From assembly GCA_022785265.1 (NCBI GenBank), contig JALFQD010000409.1, positions 110,222 to 174,221 of the forward strand: a stretch of DNA of 64,000 nt. The letters run 5' to 3'. Below are positions 56,047 to 64,000 of this stretch, one piece after another (the first letter of the stretch is position 1; the number at the start of each line of letters is the position of its first letter). The notes under the pieces were generated by a model, which was not told where the DNA came from, made no database searches, and saw only the letters and a list, made by a program, of their open reading frames with translations. The stretch comes from Clostridium sp. Its GTDB lineage: Bacteria > Bacillota > Clostridia > Clostridiales > Clostridiaceae. Made by a program: the position numbers and the translations under genes.

Positions 56047-59000
56047 TTATTGAATTTTACTATTCACATATTGCGCCGCCGCATTAACCAGATTATTGAA
56101 AGCGTCTTCAATTTCACTACTATTGGTTACACTTGGGAACGTGGCTTGAATTTCAACATTTTGCTTTAATTCATTTTGCAGTTGTCCCTTAATCTGCGCC
56201 GCAACTTGTTGTGCAAAAGATGCATAGCGAATATTGCGATTAATTTGATTATTCATATCGCGTACTATATTTACAGAATCAAGAATATTAGCAGTGTCTT
56301 TTTTATTTAAGACTAATTCTTTTTCATGAAGAAGGGCAACTTTGCCATCAGAAGTCCCCCAGTCGCCAGTGTATCCGCCTGTGTCATAACCTTTTGCAAA
56401 AATTAATCCTGGATATAATTTAGACGCATAAAAAGATTTAAGAATTTTATCTTTTTTGCTAGTCCCTTTTTTTAATTCTCTAGTCACTTGTCCCTAATAA
56501 CGTTTACCAGCCATCTCTGCTGCAGCAATAAGCGCCTATTCTTTCGCATACTAAGATTCTTTTCCATGGTTATAAAATTCTTCAATAACATCATTTGCAT
56601 CTGAGATATCATATTTACGCTCAGGTAAAGGAACAGTACGATAACCTCCAACACGATCTCCACCGGACTTTTCATCTGAATCATCTGCATTTCCACTACC
56701 GCCACTAGTCCCACTATTACTCTCATTACCAACCATATATCCGCGATATTCTCCCCCGGCTTCGCCAGTATAGCTAGGCTTCCAATCCCAATCAATTTCA
56801 GGGGGATGTTCCTTAAAATAATCTTCCCAACTATCGTACCCAGCAGGTACTTCATAAGAACTTAGATTCCATTTTTCATTTGCGGCCATCATATCTCTAA
56901 TGGCACTAAGATATGTTTCTTTCCAAGTTTGAATAGTATCAATAACTTTTGTGATACTATCAGAAATATCTCCCATGAAAGAATCCATGTCTTTAGCGAG
57001 GTCTTCGGTTTTACCATTAACCCAATCAATATTGATAATAACATTATTGCTGAAATTATCATTATCAATTCCTGCCGATTCATTGGCTTTACGGATAGTG
57101 TCTTGTAAATTTTTATACTAATTGATTAATTGTTCTGGCGCATCTTTAACATCATTCATTAATTTAGTTATATAAGTTAAGAAATCAGTCATAATGCCTT
57201 CATCAGCAAATACTGTATCAGCCAATGTGGAATTGCTGTCAGCTAAAGCTTTATCAAATTCAACAGCAAGATATTGCAATTTATCATAATAGAATTGATA
57301 AATCTTCCAAGCTTTTTCTTGATAATCGGCTGCATTTTTATCAAGTCCGCCAAGTTCTTCAAACATATTGTTTAAAGCATCAATTACCTAAGATTCCATT
57401 TCATCGCGGTAATCTTTTGCGGCTTCTTGCATATCATGCAATTTATCTTCATAATTTTGTTCAGCTTCTGCTATTTTATCTTGGTCAGCAGTATAAACAT
57501 AGCCCCAGTTACCTTCAGAATCTCGCTTTAGCTAGACCGTATTCTTAGCATTGCGAGCCTCTTCCAAAGCAATTTCCGCAAGTAATAATTCATATCGCGC
57601 ACGCGCATGATCTAAGTCATATTGACTCATTAACGCGCCTTCTTCTTGATACTTTAATATTTCTTTTTGGAAATCAGCTAAACGACGTTTTGCTGAAAGA
57701 TTACTGGTATCATCAATTTCTTTATCAATCTCACGATTTAATTTACTGATTTCATACCAACGGTCAAAATCATCAAGATAGCGTTCGCGCACATCATTAA
57801 CTTTATCAAGTTTGTCAGCCATTGCATCTAAGCCATCAACAAAAAGATTATCTTTGAAGTGCTGTATAATAGCTTCAACTTTACTTTCAAAAAATTCTGT
57901 TGCAGCTTCAATTGTACTCTGCCAAGAGGAAATAAATGCTTCATAGGCTTCTTCGCTTGCGGTTTCTAGCTCACGAACTTTTTCTTGCCAGAACAGAATA
58001 TTTTCTTGATCCCCTTGCTCCACCGCACGAGCAAGAGCCTCTTTAGTCTCTGCTAATGCTTGATTATAAGTATCGAGACGCTTTTTATTGTTATCAATCG
58101 TAGCGATTGAAGTATCCATTCTTTGCTGTAAAAGTTTTTGATAAGTGGCGAAATCTTTAGTATTCATACCGAGCAATTCCATTGTATCGCTGAAATGCTC
58201 AAGTACACTACCATAAGTTTCAAATCGACCTTCAGCTTCATCAAAACGTTCGGTCATCTTATCAATGGCTTCATTAAATTTCTCTTCAACCTCTTGCACC
58301 TTATCAAGCATCTTGAGGTTAAGCTCTAAAAGCTTAGACTGATAATCTTTAATAGTATCCCATTGGTCTTGTGTTAATTCAGTAAGACCATATTTCATTG
58401 CACTATCATAGATTTTTTGAATAGCATCTTGATATTCCTTAGATTGTTTCATATATTCAGGAATATAATCGCCCATTTTATTAATCTGTATATCAATATT
58501 TAATGTGCGACTCCGAGTAAGTTTTTCAATTTCATACTCTACTCGTTCAATTTCCTTTTCTGATAATTCAATCTTAAAATCAACCTCAACGGTTATAGCC
58601 TCTAACTCTAAGTCAACAATTTGATTATAGTAATCAATTAACTTATCATATTCATCTTGCCATAAATCATGAGTTTCTTCATACTGATTAAGCGCATCTA
58701 CTTTATCCTGATAAGCCTTTTCTGCTTCGTCAGTAAGTGAAGCATTGAATTCTGCAACCCAACCCGCAACAAGAGAATCATAATTATCGATATTACCACG
58801 TGAATCAAATGTTGCACCAAATGCCGCAAGAGCTTTTTGATCATCAATGAGATTATCATTAATTTCAGTCATGTATTGCTTTTGGGCTTCTGCAAGTTCT
58901 TTAGTTTTCTTTATTTCTTCTTGGATAAGAGCGACCTTGGTCATACCATAGGCACGGTCACGAGCTTTTTTAACTCGATTATACTCACGTTCAAGATCTT

Positions 59001-62000
59001 CAAGCGTATTTTTTATTTCATGGTATCGCTCAATTTCATCTTTTGGTTTTTTAGGCTCTTTCTTAGAGTCTTGTCCACCACCACCACCACCAGATTTTTT
59101 CTTTGAACCATTAATGGTTTTCATATCTGGGCTTGGAGCCTCTCTTGGCACAACAGCTTTATTTAAAGTAATGCCCATTTTTACTTTATCTTTTGCAGCT
59201 TTGACAAAATTAAGATATGCTTCTGACTTCTCTTCCGGAGTTGACGCATTATTCATCTTATCAACGGCTGCTTGTAATTCCTCAACGCCGGTGGCCTCTC
59301 CTTCAAGAACTACATCCGTATACCCCAACTCTTGAAGTATTTTTGCAACAGCTTCCGCTGTAAGACCAGCTTCAAATAAAGCATTCATTAAGCCAGTAAA
59401 ATCAGCATTACCCGTAGCTGTCATAACAATAGGGTTATTGTTAATAATATTTTGAATATTAGAATAATTCTTTTCTATTTCATTTTGAACATCACCAAAA
59501 GCACTAGTGTCATATGCAAATGCAAATTGTGCCTAATCTTTAATTTGCATCCATTTCTTAGTGGCCATTTCGCCTTCTGCTTCTAAAGCTTCTTCTATAA
59601 GCTTATAATGTTTTTTGATAAAACTAGCATCAATTGGCACATCTAAACCCTAACTTAAATCTTGTGCAAGCTCATTATAAATCTTGGCAGCTTCTTCAGA
59701 CTCTTCTTTAAAGTCTTTTAAAGCCTCAATATTATTACGACATTTTTTTGTTAGTTCTTCCCATTCAGCATCTTTAATAGCTTTATTTAAAGCATTTTGT
59801 GCTTGCGCGATTTTTTCAAAATCGCCCTCTTTTATAGCTTTATTATAATTGTCTAAAGCCTCTCTGCATGATTCATATCGAGATCCTAAAAGCTTTAAGG
59901 CGTCACTATATGCGGTAGCATTTCTGATTTTAGTTTCATCGTCAATACCTTCCTCGCTATTAGCTGCACTATATAAATTGTCTAGCTATGTACTATTATT
60001 AACATCGCGAGAGTATATGGAAAACATAGTATCAGGTTCCAATAAACCCAAATCGTTTTTGTCAGAAAAACCGATAATTTTATTAAGTACACCTTGTAAA
60101 TTATTAAATAATTGTTCTGCCTTTTCAGATGAGAGATCTGATGTCTTGAAGTCGCTTAGAGTGTTTTCAAATGCTTCTTGGCTTAAACCTAATGCTCTCT
60201 ATGCTAATTCAGGATTTTTATCATAAAAATCAGACACATCTTCGAAGGCAGCCAAATATTCAGTTTGCTACTTGCCGTCAAAATCTTTATATTCTTGTAT
60301 ATCTGTCGTAGCTTTCTAAGCGAATAAGTTTATTTGGTCTTTTGAAAAGCTTTCTGCCGCTGATTTTTCATCTGCTTTTTGAACATTGTTTGCATCTAAA
60401 TCTAAACCAGCCTGTGCGTATGCTAAATTTCGAATATCTTCATTTGTACCAGTAAAAACATAATCGCCTTTATAATCCTTAGAAAAATACTGTGCATAAT
60501 CAGCGTTATGCTTCAATAATTCAAGATACTTATCTTCGTTTATTATATCGCCAGTTTTTAAATCGTGTACAATAGATAAAATATTTTGTAACTAAGATGT
60601 AATAGTATCTAAATCTTTAATTACATTTTTTGCAGAAGTTTGCTAAATAATATTGGCAAAAGCTGTCCAAAGTTCATCATTATTCTCAATTTTAATACCA
60701 GCTTCAGCACATAGTTTTTTAAACTAATCAATTGACTCATTACCTTTAGACCAATCAACTTGACTAACAAGAGATATTAGTTTTGGTAAATCTTTAGCAG
60801 AAAGTGTATTAATCGCACTAGTAAATATACTTAGTCCCTCAGAACCCTATTGAGCAAAAATAGTATTCATCTAATCTGCTAATGCTAACTATATCGATAA
60901 AGTCTAATCTTTAAGCTCATCAGGAATTAAACTCCAAGCTGTCGCGACAGATGACAACATAGACTTAGAAATATTGTCTATCTAACTTTGTGCTGTCTTT
61001 GCTAAAGTTATTAAATCTGTTTTTGCTGATGTTAAATCTTCGCCATAAAGATTTTTTAATAAATCTATATCACCTAAATCAGCTAACTAAAAATTATCTC
61101 TTAAAATATTCTTAATAGCCATTGGTGTTAGCTCACCTGCATTTTGATTAAATAATGCATTTAATCCAGCAGTTTTTGCATCATTACCTTTTACAGCTTC
61201 ATATAATTTAGTAACAGCGGCATTAATAATTTGAAGATCGGCATCCTGCCTTTCTGCAACTCGAGCAGCCGCCACCATATTAGCAACCTATTCATCACTA
61301 TAATCACCTATACTTTTCCCATCTTTGTAAAAGGCTGTTTTGCCATCAAACCACGTGCCTATATCATAACTATCTGCACCAAGAATTTTGGCCATTTCAT
61401 CAAAAGCCGATTCAATGCCTTCTTTATTAATTTCTTCAATTTCTTTATTAATTTTTGATTGTTCGGTTGTTGCTAAAATAGTAGCTATTTCATTTTTATA
61501 TTTAGAAGAAACATAGGCTTCATTATCCTATACTTGTTGGGCTATTAAGGCTTTAGTATTGGCTTCAATGGCTTTTTTTTGCTCTTGAGCACTTTGAGCC
61601 ATTAAAGTCATGGTTTCAACTAAATTATCAGTACTTTCACCATATTTTTTTACAAATTCAGAATCGTTAGTAAAATATTCTTTTATATTGCCTGATGCAA
61701 TAGCTTTATTGATATCTTCAATGGCAAACTTTTGAATGGATTGTTTTTGGTGATGGCGCCATAGTGCCATTGCTCCTACACCAAGAGGACTTCCAGACCA
61801 TCCTCCCTAAGATATAAAATCTATATCCTCTATAGCCCGTTTATTCACACCTGGTAAGTACTTTACTGCAGATGCGTAAGTAGGAATTAACCCAAAGCGC
61901 ACGGTTCCAAGGCTATCTAAACTTGCTTCACTTTTTTTACCGACAGACTCATCCACCATTTGCAACTTTAATGAATTTTCATATTTTTGAGCAGCATTTG

Positions 62001-64000
62001 CCGCAATTTCAGCATTTGAAGCAAAATTCTTATATTTGTTTTTAACTTCAGATAAAGTGCCTTCTTCAAACTCAATAAGTCCAGATTGTGCATTAATAGT
62101 AAAATCAGATATATTATAATCTTCTATTAATTTTTTAGCTTCTGCATTTGCCTTTTGTAATGCTTGTGCAAATTCATCAGTTCCAACTGTTAATTTATTT
62201 AAATTACTAACTGCTGTATCATAATTGTTAATTGTATCTAATAATTCTTGATATTCGTTTTTCGCTTCTTCAGCAGCTTCACCTAATTTTTTGGTATTTT
62301 CTTCTGCTATTTTTAATCTATTCTCTAATTTTGCTGCTTCTATGTTTTTTATTATAATTGTAAGTGCAGCCACTAAGGCAATTATTCCAGCAGCGATTAA
62401 AGTAAGCCAGAGCCAACCCATTTGACCCATCATACCACCAGCAAAAACTTTTTTACCAGCTACCATCCCCTTATTACCAACAACCTCTTCGGCTTTTGCA
62501 TGAGCAACTGCAGCTCCAGTCGCCTTAGCATGTGCAAGTTTTTGAGCTTGAATCACTTTGGTGATACTGGTCATTGTGGACATTATTTGAGGTACAATAA
62601 AGGTCATCTAGGTAAATACTGCTATAAATTTTTCCCAGCCAGTTGTATCTGGATTGCTAAATACATCAACCAATCCCTAGACACTAGAAATAACACTTCC
62701 TAAAGTCATCATTGCACTAGTGATCTAAGTAACCTAATTGCTCCAATTATTTAATTGTGTGATAGCTTTATTATAAATGTCCTAATTAGTATCATCGACC
62801 CATTGATCGGTATTCTGTTCGCCAATTTTTCTTCGCTCCTCTTCTTGGCCAGCCTATACACTGGTGGTAGGAAGCTCATTTGTAGCATTCTCAGCAATAT
62901 TATGAGGAACACTTTCTGTCGGAGAATCTGAATCTTCGTCACTTTGACCAAAAGTAGCACCAAGAGCATCCTTTGCATCCTTAAAAGTTTTTCCTTCGCT
63001 TTTAAGCTTCTTCAAAATTGCTAAACCTTCATTTAATTTTGCAACAAATTCTTGAAGCTTCGCATAATCCCGATCACCAATAACATTTTTAAATGCATCT
63101 GTATTTTTAATATTATCTAAAGTTTTTAAAACATCATTATATTCATCGGTAAGGAACTAAATGTCTTTAACATCTTTTTCAACGATACCTTCTTCATCTG
63201 GTCGATTAGTAAATAAAGCAGAAAGCGATGCCTAGCGTTCACTTAAAACCTATAAGCGCCCCATAGATGCACCTAGCATATCTTCAGCATTTATTTCTGC
63301 CTCTCGGGCATTGAGATTATCTCTAGCCTTTATTTTTGCCTCTTCTATGGCTTTATAAATAATCTCTTCGATTAACTATTCTAATTTCTAAGAATACTCT
63401 TCTTTGTTACCCCATCCAGATTTTTCTAGCCAATTTTTATAAACCCGAGATGATGTTCCGTATCCCTGCATATCAGAACTCTTCTAATAGGTTTCTTGCA
63501 AATAATCATTATATTCAGCAGTTCTCTAATCAACAAGCTGTCGTTTTGCTATTTTCTCAGCGCTCTTTCTTGCAGATTTACTATTTCCTTGTTCATTTAT
63601 TTCTGACAATTTGGCGCGATACTCGGTTCGTGCTTCATTTATTAAAGAACGCTTTTCTGCATTAGAAATATTTTTTGCTCGCTCTTCAATTTCGCCCATT
63701 ACTCTTAACTATTCTTGTAACTAATGTAATACATCTAAACGAATTTGGACTTCTTTTGTTTGAGCATCAGTAAGATGATCTTGATATTTTAAAAGTGATT
63801 TTTGTATTTCTAACTCTTGTACTGAGAATTTTCCCATTAAAGCAGCTTGATTATCACCACTACTACCTGCAAACTCTTGTGCATTTTTTATAGCTAAATC
63901 AACAGCAGCAATTTTGCTCTATTCAAAAGCTGCACGTCCTGCTGGAGTAAGCTAACGTAAAGACATTACTGTAGACTATAACCCTTGCGCAATTTCTTTA
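56047..64000 (-). CDS. tape-measure protein, N-terminus beyond the window edge
   Basis: Sets tail length and is ejected with the DNA. At least 2,651 residues are visible, and the frame is open at 64,000. Long coiled coil (about 57530-59420), one strongly hydrophobic segment (GWLWLTLIAAGIIALVAALTI, about 62340-62420) and Gln/Lys-rich helices fit the family. The C-terminus has DTGGYTGDWGTSDGKVALLHEKELVLNKKDTANILDSVNIVR and ends with EIQATFPSVTNSSEIEDAF, a typical TMP ending. TAG is dense: I counted 18 in the last 464 visible codons. By the usual relation of about 1.5 Angstrom per residue the tail exceeds about 0.39 micrometre. Confidence 0.9.

Noticed and set aside
15100..64000. Late region as a graveyard of broken pseudogenes
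   Set aside because: Only TAG interrupts; joined frames give intact domains and ribosome sites at each start.
1..64000. CRISPR arrays or tRNA genes
   Set aside because: I saw no spaced direct repeats and no cloverleaf with a GTTCGA-type loop; a tRNAscan run would be decisive.
1..64000. TGA recoding (code 4)
   Set aside because: TGA ends many genes at the expected place, e.g. NrdD at 8227; only TAG is read through.

Overview
This window is a segment of a large, AT-rich tailed double-stranded DNA phage (Caudoviricetes, probably a siphovirus) that reads TAG as glutamine (genetic code 15). Dozens of long frames in conserved families are interrupted only by TAG, and every gene examined ends in TAA or TGA. 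At conserved sites the TAG falls where glutamine is expected: the RuvC-like D-Q-A-T motif, the endonuclease motif YDGRQHY, and the fibre motif GDQTKFLRGDGTW. AAAGGAGG-type ribosome sites, a Peptidase_G2-type fibre, an LLH-type holin and class III (anaerobic) ribonucleotide reductase point to an anaerobic, probably gut, Bacillota host. No suppressor tRNA, release factor, capsid, portal, terminase or endolysin gene is visible here.

Plus strand, 1-13.9 kb: a replication and nucleotide operon. It holds a Dda/RecD-like helicase, a DnaE-type DNA polymerase III alpha subunit, guanylate kinase-like NMP kinase, NrdD, NrdG, dUTPase and a RuvC-like resolvase, with several small unknown genes. The first three genes contain no in-frame TAG in about 1,900 codons; TAG appears from nrdD onward. 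The helicase and dnaE both carry a reading-frame break near their 5' ends. The dnaE break is CTT TGA C, the same heptamer as the RF2 (prfB) +1 frameshift site. The dUTPase is split inside its catalytic motif III by a group I intron encoding a homing endonuclease.

The two strands converge on a bidirectional terminator at about 13.9 kb.

Minus strand, 64-13.9 kb: the tail and lysis region, transcribed right to left. It starts with a tape-measure protein of more than 2,650 residues that runs off the right edge. Next come very large baseplate, hub and fibre proteins of 1,099 to 2,509 residues, a series of smaller fibre proteins, and a holin. A cassette of small conserved genes ending in a zinc metallopeptidase follows. 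One of the small genes is split by a second, ORF-less group I intron of 230 nt whose core resembles that of the dUTPase intron. Intrinsic terminators and a recurring TGGAC-N7-ATTAA motif divide this half into several transcription units.

No stretch longer than about 220 bases lacks a gene. Most annotation depends on reading TAG as Gln; under the standard code the late genes would look like fragments.
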